Positions 53,932 through 62,985 are shown, counted from the stretch's first letter. The stretch: DNA of 64,000 nt from Chthonomonadia bacterium (GCA_013314755.1 JABUFA010000016.1:1-64000); one strand, 5' to 3'. Translations and numbers: made by a program. The notes: generated by a model from the letters alone, not told the origin.

Positions 53932-55407
53932 ATGCACAAAAAACGCACTCTTTGGCTGGCGGGGCTTTCGCTGGCGCTGGCAGTAGCGGTAATCGCGCTG
54001 GAGGGGTGCGGTGGAGGTGGCGGACCGTTGACTCCGCCTCCCGGCGGCACGCCTTCACCCTCTTCGCGCTTCACCGAGCTCCTGCCAGCCGCACAGAAAG
54101 ACGCCAGCTATGTGGGTTCCGAACAGTGCGCCACCTGCCACGGCGCAGGTAGCCGCCAGACGAGCGTGGAGCCGGTGGCGGTCGCCTGGGCGAAAACCAA
54201 GCACGCCTCCGTGAACGTCGGCTGTGAACAGTGCCACGGTCCCGGAAGCAAGCACGTGCAGGCGCCATCGAAAGAGAACATCCTGACCTTCCCGAACGTC
54301 GCCAGCTCGGTGGTGTGTGCCCAGTGCCATGGCACCATCGGAGCCGACTACGAGCAGTCAGGTCATGCGGGAGCGGTGGAAGAGGTTATCGAGGAAGCAG
54401 AAACCAACCCCAACGTCTACGGTAAAACCTGCTTCCGCTGCCACAGCGCGCCCTTCCGCGCCCAGATGGTGGACAACAAACTCTCCTATGGGCAGTCGCG
54501 CGATAGCATTGACGCAGGCATTCAGGCGATGAGCGCGGACGCGATTGTGGAAATCGCTCATGCCACCCACGAAAGCGCATCCTGCGTCTCGTGCCATGAC
54601 CCGCACCGCCAGACGGGCAACCTGACATGGAAGGGCAAGGAGGTGCAGCTCCGGCGTGCCGTGCTGAACACCGACACCACCGACATCGCACCGGGCGCTC
54701 CGGCGAAACAGCACACCACCGCCAACCAAATCTGCGGCTCGTGCCACAACGGACGCGGTGGAAACCCGTCGGACACCGCCCTGAACACTGGAACCGTGCG
54801 GGTCAACTTCCACTACAGCAACCAGTACAACATGCTGCTGGGCATCACCGGTGTGGAAGGTCCGTCGGGACCCGTGGTGCGCAACACCGCTCATGCCACC
54901 GCTCCGGGACAGTGCAGTCACTGCCATGTGGCGAACGCACGGCATACGTTCACCGTGAGCTACGACACCGGTTGTACGCCGTGCCACACCGCAGCGGACG
55001 CAGCGGCGCGTGCTCAGGCGACCAAGAGCCAGATCGAGCAGGCTCTGCTGGCGTTGCGCTCGCGATTGCAGGCATGGTCGCAGCAGACATTCGGTGACCC
55101 CGACCTGTGGGACTACACCAGCTACATCCAGGCGCTGGGCAAAACCGCTCCGCCCCAGTCCCAGGTGCCCATCGAGGTCAAGCGAGCACGCCATAACTAT
55201 CGCTTCGTGCTGAACGACAAGAGCATGGGCATACACAACGCGGCGTACGCTCGCTATCTGATCGAGGTGGCGAACCAGAACCTGGACAACCTGGGGGTTG
55301 GCGGCAATTCCCGTGCGGCGAACCTGTCGCCTGCACAGCGGCGTGCCATTCTGGAGTCAGATCTGCAGAGGCAGAGAAAAGCTCTGCTGAAGGGGCTCGA
55401 GGAATAG
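53932..55407 (+). CDS. Octaheme cytochrome c lipoprotein (second)
   Basis: The 491-residue protein has a lipoprotein signal with cysteine in VIALEGCGGG and a proline/glycine-rich tether (PLTPPPGGTPSPSS), which suits surface exposure. Eight CXXCH sites (CATCH, CEQCH, CAQCH, CFRCH, CVSCH, CGSCH, CSHCH, CTPCH) lie before residue about 360; the last 130 residues are helical and heme-free (RSRLQAWSQQTFGDPDLWDY onward). AAAGGAGG precedes the ATG at 53932. A strong terminator follows, so it closes the operon. It may be a second terminal reductase or a shuttle to the first. Confidence 0.87.
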   Translation: MHKKRTLWLAGLSLALAVAVIALEGCGGGGGPLTPPPGGTPSPSSRFTELLPAAQKDASYVGSEQCATCHGAGSRQTSVEPVAVAWAKTKHASVNVGCEQCHGPGSKHVQAPSKENILTFPNVASSVVCAQCHGTIGADYEQSGHAGAVEEVIEEAETNPNVYGKTCFRCHSAPFRAQMVDNKLSYGQSRDSIDAGIQAMSADAIVEIAHATHESASCVSCHDPHRQTGNLTWKGKEVQLRRAVLNTDTTDIAPGAPAKQHTTANQICGSCHNGRGGNPSDTALNTGTVRVNFHYSNQYNMLLGITGVEGPSGPVVRNTAHATAPGQCSHCHVANARHTFTVSYDTGCTPCHTAADAAARAQATKSQIEQALLALRSRLQAWSQQTFGDPDLWDYTSYIQALGKTAPPQSQVPIEVKRARHNYRFVLNDKSMGIHNAAYARYLIEVANQNLDNLGVGGNSRAANLSPAQRRAILESDLQRQRKALLKGLEE

Positions 55408-55421
55408 CGAGGTCAACGTTT

Positions 55422-55454
55422 GGGGCGACCCGGTGGGGTCGCCCCTTATTTTTT
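55422..55454 (+). terminator. Intrinsic terminator of the porin-cytochrome operon
   Basis: GGGGCGACCC-GGTG-GGGTCGCCCC is a 10-bp perfect stem followed by TTATTTTTT. Its tail overlaps the stop codon of the convergent apgM gene. Confidence 0.95.
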
Positions 55455-56637
55455 ACCGAAACAGCCGTTCAATCAATCGCCAGCCTTCGTCCACACGGAA
55501 CCTGGTTTCCTCTACCGCGCTTTCGTCAAAGGTCAGCGACGCACCGCGCGACAGGTCCTCGCGCGAGTCGTACAGCATGAACGGCACAGCGCCGTTGCGG
55601 TGCGTTCGGATGGCGACGGGCGTGGCGTGGTCAGGCAGGACAAGAAGCCGGTAGTCGTGTTCGCGCAAGCCGTCCACCACCTGCGCCACGATATGCTCGT
55701 CAATCTGCTCCAGCGCCCACACCTTCGCTTCGGGGTCGCCCTGGTGCCCCGCCTCGTCAGGAGCCTCCACGTGGATAAACACAAAATCGTGCTTCTCCAG
55801 CATCCGCAGGGCATACGCGCCAATAGCGCGGTAGTCGGTGTGCAGATAGCCCGTCGCTCCCGGCACATCCGGCACCTCCAGCCCCGCCGCCCGTCCGATG
55901 CCTTTCACCAGGTCCACCTCTGCCACCACTGCCCCCGTCACTCCAAAGCGCAGCGCAAACGACGGCAGCTGCGGCGCCCGCCCCTGCCCCCAGGGCCATA
56001 CCATGTTGGCAGGCGGTTTGCCCTCGTCGCGTCGGCGGCGATTGATGGGGTGCTCATCCAGCAGATTCAGCGAATCCTCGATCAGGCGGCGCAGCTTCTC
56101 CTCGCCTTCGCCCTCCGGCAGGTGCTCCTCCCATCTCTCCCCAACCACATCGTGCGGCGGAGTGCACCGAATATCCACCGGTCCCTCGTGCCATACCATC
56201 ACGTGCCGGTATCCCACGCCCGGAAAGAAACGCCAGTAGCGCGTGCCCAGCTTCTCGTCCACCAGCCGAATGAGGGGATGGGACTCCTCGTTGCTGATGT
56301 TGCCCGCGCTGTGGTCGGTGATGTGCTCCCCATCCGTGCTGATGAGCGAGCATCGGAACGCCACGTCTCTCTCTTCCAGCGAGATGCCCATTGCCAGTGC
56401 CTCTAACGGTCCCCTGCCGGTGTAGTAGCGACGCGGGTCATAGCCCAGAATCGCCATGTTGGCCACGTCACTGCCCGGATACATATCGGGCGGGACCGTC
56501 CACACCGCGCCAATCAGCGAGCGCTTCGCCAGCGCGTCCAGATGTGGGGTGTTCGCGCGCATCTTGGGCGTCCTGCCGTTCCACTCTGGCAGGGGGTCAT
56601 CTGCAAACCCATCAGGCACCAGCAGAACATACTTCAT
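55453..56637 (-). CDS. apgM: Cofactor-independent phosphoglycerate mutase, archaeal type (ApgM)
   Basis: The 394-residue enzyme interconverts 3- and 2-phosphoglycerate in glycolysis. It belongs to the alkaline-phosphatase fold: VLLVPDGFADDP with the metal aspartate, TVPPDMYPGSDVANMAILGYD holding the catalytic serine in GSDVAN, IHVEAPDEAGHQGD, and LPDHATPV for the second metal. Length fits the family (about 400). It is 17 bases behind the GH130 gene on the same strand and ends inside the terminator of the cytochrome operon. Confidence 0.93.
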   Translation of the reverse strand: MKYVLLVPDGFADDPLPEWNGRTPKMRANTPHLDALAKRSLIGAVWTVPPDMYPGSDVANMAILGYDPRRYYTGRGPLEALAMGISLEERDVAFRCSLISTDGEHITDHSAGNISNEESHPLIRLVDEKLGTRYWRFFPGVGYRHVMVWHEGPVDIRCTPPHDVVGERWEEHLPEGEGEEKLRRLIEDSLNLLDEHPINRRRRDEGKPPANMVWPWGQGRAPQLPSFALRFGVTGAVVAEVDLVKGIGRAAGLEVPDVPGATGYLHTDYRAIGAYALRMLEKHDFVFIHVEAPDEAGHQGDPEAKVWALEQIDEHIVAQVVDGLREHDYRLLVLPDHATPVAIRTHRNGAVPFMLYDSREDLSRGASLTFDESAVEETRFRVDEGWRLIERLFR

Positions 56638-56654
56638 CGTTCACTCTTCCCTCC

Positions 56655-57641
56655 TCACAGACCGTGGTCGCCCGGGTGTCCGTGCTCTTTGAGCCACTCC
56701 AGCATCTGGCGGATACTGCCCGTCGCCAGCGCGATGCAGGTATCCGCCCCGCCATAGTACAGATAGATGGTGTCGCCATCGTCCGCGATGGTATATCCGC
56801 ACGGGAACACCACGTTTGCCACGTCGCCCTCCCGCTCATAGAGCTCTTCGGGACCGAACATCCACTCATCACTGCGCAGGATGCAGTTTTCGGGTGTGTG
56901 AAGGTCGAACAGCGCAAGCCCCAGGCGGTACAGGCTACCGCTGGCGGTCTGCCGAACGCCATGATACAGGATAAGCCATCCCTCCGGCGTCTCGATGGCA
57001 GGCGGCGACAGACCGATTTTGTTGGCGTCCCACCAGGGTCCGCGCCGCGCCCGCAGGATCAGCTTGTGACTGCCCCAGTGGCGCAGGTCGGGCGAGTAGG
57101 AAATCCAGATATGCGCTCCCTGCGGGGTGATAGGGCGATGGATCAGTGCCCAGTAATCGCCAATACGCCTGGGCAGTAAGGCGGCGTCCTTGTCTTCGGG
57201 CGGCATCACCACTCCAATCCGCTCGAAGTGCCGAAAGTCCTCTGTCAGCGCCAGCGATACGCCGGGTCCACCGTAAGAGTACGAGGTATAGGTCACCGCA
57301 TACTTGCCCAGCTCGGGCACATACACGATGCGCGGGTCCTCGATGCCCCATACCTCCTCGGGGTAGTTCACCGGGTCTGGCAGGAGCGTCGGCTCGGGGT
57401 CAATCTGCCAGCCATCCACCCCGTTTCTGGAACGCGCCGCGCAGAAATGGGATATTCCGCGCCGGTCTTCCACCCGGCACAACAGGAGGGTGGTGCCATC
57501 CGGCAGGCGGGTCGCCCCGGCGTTGAAGACGGTGTTAATCGCGTAGGGCCAGTCCGCCGCCGTCAGGATAGGGTTGCCCGGATACCGGTGCAGTAACTGC
57601 TGGTAATAACCGTTCTTCCGCTTTGCTTCTCCCATTGCCAC
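56655..57641 (-). CDS. GH130 family mannoside phosphorylase or hydrolase
   Basis: The 328-residue protein has a five-blade propeller pattern typical of GH130: NTVFNAGATRLPDGTTLLLCRVEDRRG, WGIEDPRIVYV, LALTEDFRHFERIGVV, KIGLSPPAIETPEGWLILYHGV and the final ATGSIRQMLEWLK. Enzymes of this family phosphorylyse or hydrolyse beta-mannosides. The start is GTG at 57641 with AAGGTGG at nine bases; an in-frame ATG two codons later is less well placed. Together with the alpha-mannosidase it points to mannan or N-glycan-like substrates. Confidence 0.88.
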   Translation of the reverse strand: MAMGEAKRKNGYYQQLLHRYPGNPILTAADWPYAINTVFNAGATRLPDGTTLLLCRVEDRRGISHFCAARSRNGVDGWQIDPEPTLLPDPVNYPEEVWGIEDPRIVYVPELGKYAVTYTSYSYGGPGVSLALTEDFRHFERIGVVMPPEDKDAALLPRRIGDYWALIHRPITPQGAHIWISYSPDLRHWGSHKLILRARRGPWWDANKIGLSPPAIETPEGWLILYHGVRQTASGSLYRLGLALFDLHTPENCILRSDEWMFGPEELYEREGDVANVVFPCGYTIADDGDTIYLYYGGADTCIALATGSIRQMLEWLKEHGHPGDHGL

Positions 57642-57674
57642 AACCCAGGTCCACCTTAAGAGTTTTTTCTGAAC

Positions 57675-57680
57675 ATTATA
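57675..57680 (-). promoter_or_regulatory. -10 element before the GH130 gene
   Basis: TATAAT on the minus strand lies about 33 bases before the GTG start. No convincing -35 is seen, so the promoter is tentative. Confidence 0.4.
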
Positions 57681-57736
57681 CTATCGGCAAAAGGCGTGCC
57701 GTTAGCAAGTTCTGGTAAAAGCACACATATCATACC

Positions 57737-60106
57737 CTATTCCTGAGCCATCCTGCACAACCACTCCAGCAATCGCACCGCCCAGAACTTATCCAGCCCG
57801 TCATTACGCACCGGGCACTGCGGGGAATGCAGGCAGCTGGGGCATCCATCCGCGCAGGCACATTCGCTGACCAGCGCGTGCGCCATCTGCACCAGTCGTT
57901 CCATCTCCTCATAAGCCCCTCTGGAGATACCCGTGCCTCCAGGGGTGGTATCATACAGGAATATGACACTGCGCCCAAAGGCGGGATACAGCCAGGTGAA
58001 GGTGCTTCCCACGTCCATTCGCTCACAGCCACACGTCAGGGGCACTACCGCCTGCAGAGCGTGTTCCGCGCCGTGCAGCGCCAGCATCCAGTCGGAGATG
58101 GAGGGAAGAACCGTCCTGTCTCCATCGCCCATAAATTGTAACAGCGCATCCAATCGTTCCACCCTGTGGTAGGTTATTAAATCACGTTGAAGATCCGCAA
58201 ACTTCAGAATGTCAAAGGTCAGCCATGTGCCCTCTGTATCATACGATTGAGGGGGAAGTGCCAGATCCTCAGTGTCTATTATCTCGCCAGACTGCAGATG
58301 CTTGCGCCGGAAACCCACAACCTGCTCGGTGACCCGCACCTCACCAAAGCCCGCTTCTACCGCACCGAACCGGCGCGATAGACGGCTGTTCAGCACCTGC
58401 ACGTCTACCCGCAACATCGGCTCGGTATAGTAGTCGGCATCCACCAGCCTGGCAGACGCCACTCGCTGAACGTCATCCAGCCACTCCACAAAATAGCTTT
58501 CGCCCTGATGCAGATAGATGGCGCCCGGATGCACGGTGCGATAAGCCCGCTCCATCTCCACCCTGCCCAGTTCCATGCCCCTGTCGCTGTCCCAGATAAC
58601 CACAGCCTCTCCCAACGCATTGCGGATGGAAATCTCCGCCGCCGGATAGCCGCCTCCAAAGTAATACCATCGCCCCTCGTGTGCCCCCAGTTTGCCCTCC
58701 TGCATCAGGCTGGCAATGGCGTTCATGCATGATTCTGCGTCGGCAAACAGCGTGTAGTCCTGCGGTTCCAGAGGCTTCTCATGCGCGGCACAACACAGGT
58801 GCGCCTTGAGGATAGGCAGGTTCTGAGGGTTCAGGCGCACCTTCTCCACCGGCTGACCGAACAGATACTCGGGATGACGCATAAGGTACTGGTCCAGCGG
58901 GTCGTCCTGCGCCACCAGAATAACCAGTGCCTCTCTACCCCGTCGTCCAGCCCTACCCGCCTGCTGCCACGTGCTGGTGATACTGCCCGGGTAGCCTGCC
59001 ATCACCACCACATCCAGCCCGCCAATGTCCACACCCAGCTCCAGCGCGTTCGTGCTGACCACGCCCAGCAGGTCACCGTTGAAAAGCCTGCGCTCGATCT
59101 CGCGTCGCTGTTCCGGGGTATAGCCCGCCCGATAGGACATCAGCTTTTTCTTCAGGTCGGGATTGCGTCGTTCAGCCAGTTCGCAGGCATAGCGCAGAAT
59201 CAGCTCGGTGGTTACCCGCGCCTTGGCGAACACCAGCGTGCTCCAGCCCTCCTCCGCCAGCGCCGCCATCAGCGCAGCGGATTCTACGTTGGTGCTCAAC
59301 CGCTCAAAAGTCTCCCTGCTCAGAATTGGTGGGTTCCACAGCACGAAATAGCGTTGTGGGCGAGGCGCACCGTCTTCCTGTATCAGGGTACACGGTAGCC
59401 CGGTTAGCGTCTGAGCCGTTTCCTGGGGATTGCCCACGGTGGCTGAGGTAAGGATGAACTGGGGGCGTGCGTCATAGAACTCCGCGATGCGACGCAATCG
59501 CCGCAGTATCAGCGCCACATGTGAGCCGAACACCCCTCGATAAGCGTGCATTTCATCCACGACCACATAGCGCAGCTTGCGCAAAAAGCTCGCCCACGAG
59601 GAGTGATTCGGCAGGATGCCCACGTGAAGCATATCGGGGTTGGTCAGTACAATATGCGCTCCGCGTCGGATGGAGGCACGTTCCTGCTGGGGCGTATCGC
59701 CATCATAAACCCCGAAACGCACCTGCGGAAACAGCTCGAGGTCGTTCAGTTTCTCCAGCTGGTCGCGAGCCAGCGCCTTGGTGGGAAAGAGATAGAAAGC
59801 GGTGGTGTAGGGGTTGGTCAAGATGCTCTCCAGCACGGGCAGATTATAGCACAGCGTCTTGCCCGAAGCGGTTCCGCTGACCACCACCACGTTCTCGCCG
59901 CGCCGCGCCGCCTCCAGCGCAAGCGCCTGGTGGCTGTACAGCACGCCCACTCCCTGCCTGCGCAGAGCCTGCTCCAGCGGGGCTGGCAATGGACGGCTGA
60001 TTGTGCCCGTGCGCCCGGCGGTCGCCTCCAGCAGGTGCACATGCACCACCCGCTTGCGCACCTCTTCGTTCTGCAAAAACATCTGCAGGTATTCGGCGAG
60101 ACGCAT
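57737..60106 (-). CDS. DEAD/DEAH-box helicase of the MrfA/YprA type with a C-terminal cysteine cluster
   Basis: The 789-residue protein has an intact superfamily 2 motor: SGTASGKTL (Walker A), VVDEMHAYRG (motif II), LTSATVGNP (motif III) and QQAGRAGRRG (motif VI). The C-terminal part carries the metal-binding cysteines CACADGCPSCLHSPQCPV seen in MrfA, a 3'-5' helicase that removes mitomycin adducts in Bacillus. The start at 60106 was chosen from AGGAG and from the promoter at 60140-60169; an ATG six codons upstream has no ribosome site and a leader that would be too short. Confidence 0.92.
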   Translation of the reverse strand: MRLAEYLQMFLQNEEVRKRVVHVHLLEATAGRTGTISRPLPAPLEQALRRQGVGVLYSHQALALEAARRGENVVVVSGTASGKTLCYNLPVLESILTNPYTTAFYLFPTKALARDQLEKLNDLELFPQVRFGVYDGDTPQQERASIRRGAHIVLTNPDMLHVGILPNHSSWASFLRKLRYVVVDEMHAYRGVFGSHVALILRRLRRIAEFYDARPQFILTSATVGNPQETAQTLTGLPCTLIQEDGAPRPQRYFVLWNPPILSRETFERLSTNVESAALMAALAEEGWSTLVFAKARVTTELILRYACELAERRNPDLKKKLMSYRAGYTPEQRREIERRLFNGDLLGVVSTNALELGVDIGGLDVVVMAGYPGSITSTWQQAGRAGRRGREALVILVAQDDPLDQYLMRHPEYLFGQPVEKVRLNPQNLPILKAHLCCAAHEKPLEPQDYTLFADAESCMNAIASLMQEGKLGAHEGRWYYFGGGYPAAEISIRNALGEAVVIWDSDRGMELGRVEMERAYRTVHPGAIYLHQGESYFVEWLDDVQRVASARLVDADYYTEPMLRVDVQVLNSRLSRRFGAVEAGFGEVRVTEQVVGFRRKHLQSGEIIDTEDLALPPQSYDTEGTWLTFDILKFADLQRDLITYHRVERLDALLQFMGDGDRTVLPSISDWMLALHGAEHALQAVVPLTCGCERMDVGSTFTWLYPAFGRSVIFLYDTTPGGTGISRGAYEEMERLVQMAHALVSECACADGCPSCLHSPQCPVRNDGLDKFWAVRLLEWLCRMAQE

Positions 60107-60139
60107 CCCTCTCCTGTTCTCCATGAACGGTATACCTGA

Positions 60140-60169
60140 ATCATACTGCGAGCAGGGGCGCGAAGACAA
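60140..60169 (-). promoter_or_regulatory. Promoter of the MrfA-type helicase gene
   Basis: TTGTCT (60169-60164) and TATGAT (60145-60140) on the minus strand are 18 bases apart, giving a start near 60133 and a 27-base leader. Confidence 0.6.
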
Positions 60170-60255
60170 GAGATACCCCGTATCGAGGCAGGGTACATTT
60201 GCCTGGTTGTTTCTGGATGGTACATGGCTCTACGCAAATAGGAGGCGCTTTCTCA

Positions 60256-60504
60256 ATGGCTCGTCAGGTGATTAGCGAAAAAGACGTTCGGATGAGGCGC
60301 GAAGGGGAGTGGCAGGAGCTTATCGCCTCTCTGCGTGAAAAGCACAAGTCGCTACGCGCGTTTCAGGACGAGCTGAACAAGGCAAAGCTGCAGGAGAAAG
60401 CCCCTCTCCCGCAACAGACAGGAGAGGGGGTAAAGACTACCATCGCTTTAAGCCGGGATAGGGCGCACGCAGGGTGTAAACGGCGTTGGTCTCCGTTTCG
60501 GTAA
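60256..60504 (+). CDS. Short helical ORF running into a hairpin repeat; possibly a truncated gene
   Basis: The frame encodes 82 residues. The first 50 (from MARQVISEKDVRMRREGEWQ) look like a genuine charged helical protein, with GGAGG ten bases before the ATG. The frame then reads through the CCCCTCTCC/GGAGAGGGG hairpin and 68 bases into the convergent SMP-30 gene, with a basic, unlikely tail. Insertion of the hairpin element may have removed the original end. I do not recognise the family. Confidence 0.4.
   Translation: MARQVISEKDVRMRREGEWQELIASLREKHKSLRAFQDELNKAKLQEKAPLPQQTGEGVKTTIALSRDRAHAGCKRRWSPFR
60401..60429 (-). terminator. Hairpin after the SMP-30 gene, REP-like
   Basis: CCCCTCTCC-N11-GGAGAGGGG forms a 9-bp perfect stem eight bases beyond the SMP-30 stop (minus strand), with only CTTTCT after it. 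It is similar in sequence to the palindrome at 20473-20493, so it may be a dispersed element that serves as terminator. Confidence 0.5.
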
Positions 60505-61315
60505 TGAACAGCGTGCGGTTGTCCCTGCCGCCAAACTCCACGTTGGTCGGGTTCTTGCCTCCCGCGGGATAACTGCGCCACAGCCTGCCGTCGGGACTGA
60601 CCACCAGCACCTTCCCCGCTCCAAACTGGGCAATCCACAGGTGCCCGCGCGAATCGAAGCGCATCCCGTCTGGTCCGCCAGGCGGTGGTAGCTGGATGAA
60701 CACTTCCATCTCACCCAGCGTGCCATCAGGGCGTATCTGCCAGCGCAGGATGCGATTGCGCGGCGACTCCGCCACGTACAGCCACTTCTCATCGCGGCTC
60801 AGCGCAACGCCGTTGGGGAACTGCAGTCCCTCCGCCAGCTTCTGAACCCTGCCGTCCGCATTGCGTCGATACACGCATCCTATCGGTCGGTCCCACGACC
60901 CCACGGGGTCGGTAAAATACAGGTTGCCTTTCGCGTCGAAGCAGAGGTCGTTGGGACCCATAAACGGCTTGCCGTCACACTCCTCCGCCATAATCTCAGC
61001 CCTGCCGCTGCGGTCAAAGCGCACAATCGCCTTCCGCTTGTGGTCGCATACCCACAGCGTGCCATCCTTCGCAAAGGTCGAGCCGTTGCCGCTGCCGGGC
61101 GCTTTGGCGAACACCTCCACCTTGCCGTCGGGGTAAACCCGGTGGATGTTGTCGCTCTGGCAGTTCACCACGTACAGATAGCCCGTACTGCGCTCGTACG
61201 CTGGTCCCTCGCAGAACTGAAAACCTTCAGCCAGCTTGGTCGGCTCGGATGTGTTCTGTGCCATAACCAGTCCTCCTGTCAGCAAAATGGTAAGCACCCA
61301 CATGTTGCGTGTCAT
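60437..61315 (-). CDS. Secreted SMP-30/gluconolactonase-like beta-propeller protein
   Basis: The 292-residue protein has a signal peptide (MTRNMWVLTILLTGGLVMAQ). It shows the SMP-30 repeats: EGFQFCEGPAYERSTGYLYV with the metal-binding glutamate, GPNDLCFDAKGNLYFTDPVG with the metal-binding N/D, FPNGVALSRDEKWLYVAES and PDGMRFDSRGHLWIAQFG. Members are lactonases for sugar acids such as gluconolactone. GAGGTGA precedes the ATG. It is divergent from the P5C dehydrogenase gene. Confidence 0.9.
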   Translation of the reverse strand: MTRNMWVLTILLTGGLVMAQNTSEPTKLAEGFQFCEGPAYERSTGYLYVVNCQSDNIHRVYPDGKVEVFAKAPGSGNGSTFAKDGTLWVCDHKRKAIVRFDRSGRAEIMAEECDGKPFMGPNDLCFDAKGNLYFTDPVGSWDRPIGCVYRRNADGRVQKLAEGLQFPNGVALSRDEKWLYVAESPRNRILRWQIRPDGTLGEMEVFIQLPPPGGPDGMRFDSRGHLWIAQFGAGKVLVVSPDGRLWRSYPAGGKNPTNVEFGGRDNRTLFITETETNAVYTLRAPYPGLKRW

Positions 61316-61386
61316 CTGCTATCACCTCACGCAAAGATATTCGGCGCATCCGCCCCGCCTGCCTGCGTGACCGCGCCTCCATGCGA

Positions 61387-61392
61387 TATAAT
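61387..61392 (+). promoter_or_regulatory. -10 element before the P5C dehydrogenase gene
   Basis: A perfect TATAAT lies 40 bases before the ATG at 61432. The -35 region is weak. Confidence 0.45.
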
Positions 61393-61431
61393 GGAACTGG
61401 TGTTCGACACCAGCACAGAGGAGGGATTTGG

Positions 61432-62979
61432 ATGTTACCGCCTTTTAAGAACGAGCCTGTGGTGAACTTCAACGAAGAGGTTCATCGCCAGCGGATGCTG
61501 GAAGCCCTGCGCAAAGTAGAAAGCGAACTTGGCAGAGAGTATCCGTTGATTATCGGCTGCGACAGAATCAACACACCCGAAACGTTCATCTCCATTAACC
61601 CCGCACGCCCCGCGCAGGTGGTCGGGCGATTTGCCAAAGCGACCCCAGAGCTGGCAGACAAAGCGGTTCGGGTGGCATACGATACCTTCCGCACATGGAG
61701 CCGCGTGCCCTACGATGAACGCGCGCGCTACCTGCTGAAAGCAGCCGCCATCATGCGCAGGCGTATTTATGAGCTGTCCGCATGGATGGTGTACGAGGTC
61801 AGCAAGTCGTGGGTAGAGGCATACGCGGACGTTGCGGAAGCGATAGACTTCATGGAGTTCTACGCCCGCGAGATGATGCGCCTGGGACCCCCCCAGCCGG
61901 TAGTGGACTATCCGGGCGAGGAAAACGAACTGCGCTACATCCCGCTTGGCGTGGGCGCGGTGATACCGCCGTGGAACTTCCCCCTGGCTATCCTGACGGG
62001 CATGACCACCGCCGCGGTGGTGACAGGAAACACTGTGGTGCTGAAGCCCGCTTCTGCCGCCCCCACCATCGCCGCCAAGTTCATGGAGATTATGCAGGAA
62101 GCCAGCCTGCCCGCAGGCGTGATTAACTTCCTGCCCGGACCCGGAAGCAGTGTGGGCGACGTGCTGGTTACCCATCCGCTCACCCGCTTCATCGCCTTCA
62201 CCGGTTCCAAAGAGGTGGGCTTGCGCATCCATGAGCTGTCCGCAAAACCACAGCCCGGGCAAATCTGGCTCAAGCGCACCATCCTGGAAATGGGCGGCAA
62301 GGACTGCATCATAATCGACGAGGATGCCGACCTGGAGTCCGCGGTGGAGGGCGTCAACTGGTCTGCTTTCGGCTTTCAGGGGCAGAAATGCTCCGCCTGT
62401 TCGAGGCTGGTCATCCACGAGGCTGTATACGACCGCTTCCTGGAGATGGTGGTGGAGCGTGCAAAGCGAAACACCGTTGGCGACCCCGTGGACGGCAACA
62501 ACTTCATGGGCGCGGTGATCGACGAATCCGCCCTGCGCAAAATCACCGGATACATCGAGATTGGGAAGACGGAGGGCAGGCTGGTGCTTGGGGGAGAACG
62601 CCTGCCGGGAGAGGGCTACTTCCTGCCTCCAACCATCTTCGCAGACGTTGACCCCAACGCCCGTATCGCGCAGGAGGAGATTTTCGGACCGGTGCTGGCG
62701 GTTATCAAGGCGCGCGACTTTGACCACGCGCTGGAGATTGCCAACGGCACCGAGTACGGCTTGACCGGCGGCGTCTACTCCAACAATCGCCGGCATCTGG
62801 AACGTGCCCGCCACGAGTTCCACGTGGGCAACCTCTACTTCAACCGCAAGATTACCGGCGCGCTGGTGGGCGTGCAACCTTTCGGCGGCTTCAACATGTC
62901 GGGAACCGACTCGAAGGCAGGGGGCAGTGACTACCTCCTGCTGTTCATGCAGGCGAAGTCCATCAGCGAGCGATGGTAG
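61432..62979 (+). CDS. L-glutamate gamma-semialdehyde (1-pyrroline-5-carboxylate) dehydrogenase
   Basis: The 515-residue aldehyde dehydrogenase has PPWNFPLAILTGMTTAAVVTG, the FTGSKEVGLRI nucleotide-binding helix, catalytic glutamate in ILEMGGKD and the nucleophilic cysteine in FGFQGQKCSACSR. QKCSACSR and the N-terminal 40 residues (FNEEVHRQRMLEALRKVESE) match the RocA/PruA type that completes proline and arginine breakdown to glutamate with NAD. AGGAGGG precedes the ATG; upstream in-frame codons overlap the divergent gene. A 12-bp hairpin follows at 62986-63012. Confidence 0.93.
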   Translation: MLPPFKNEPVVNFNEEVHRQRMLEALRKVESELGREYPLIIGCDRINTPETFISINPARPAQVVGRFAKATPELADKAVRVAYDTFRTWSRVPYDERARYLLKAAAIMRRRIYELSAWMVYEVSKSWVEAYADVAEAIDFMEFYAREMMRLGPPQPVVDYPGEENELRYIPLGVGAVIPPWNFPLAILTGMTTAAVVTGNTVVLKPASAAPTIAAKFMEIMQEASLPAGVINFLPGPGSSVGDVLVTHPLTRFIAFTGSKEVGLRIHELSAKPQPGQIWLKRTILEMGGKDCIIIDEDADLESAVEGVNWSAFGFQGQKCSACSRLVIHEAVYDRFLEMVVERAKRNTVGDPVDGNNFMGAVIDESALRKITGYIEIGKTEGRLVLGGERLPGEGYFLPPTIFADVDPNARIAQEEIFGPVLAVIKARDFDHALEIANGTEYGLTGGVYSNNRRHLERARHEFHVGNLYFNRKITGALVGVQPFGGFNMSGTDSKAGGSDYLLLFMQAKSISERW

Positions 62980-62985
62980 GCATAT

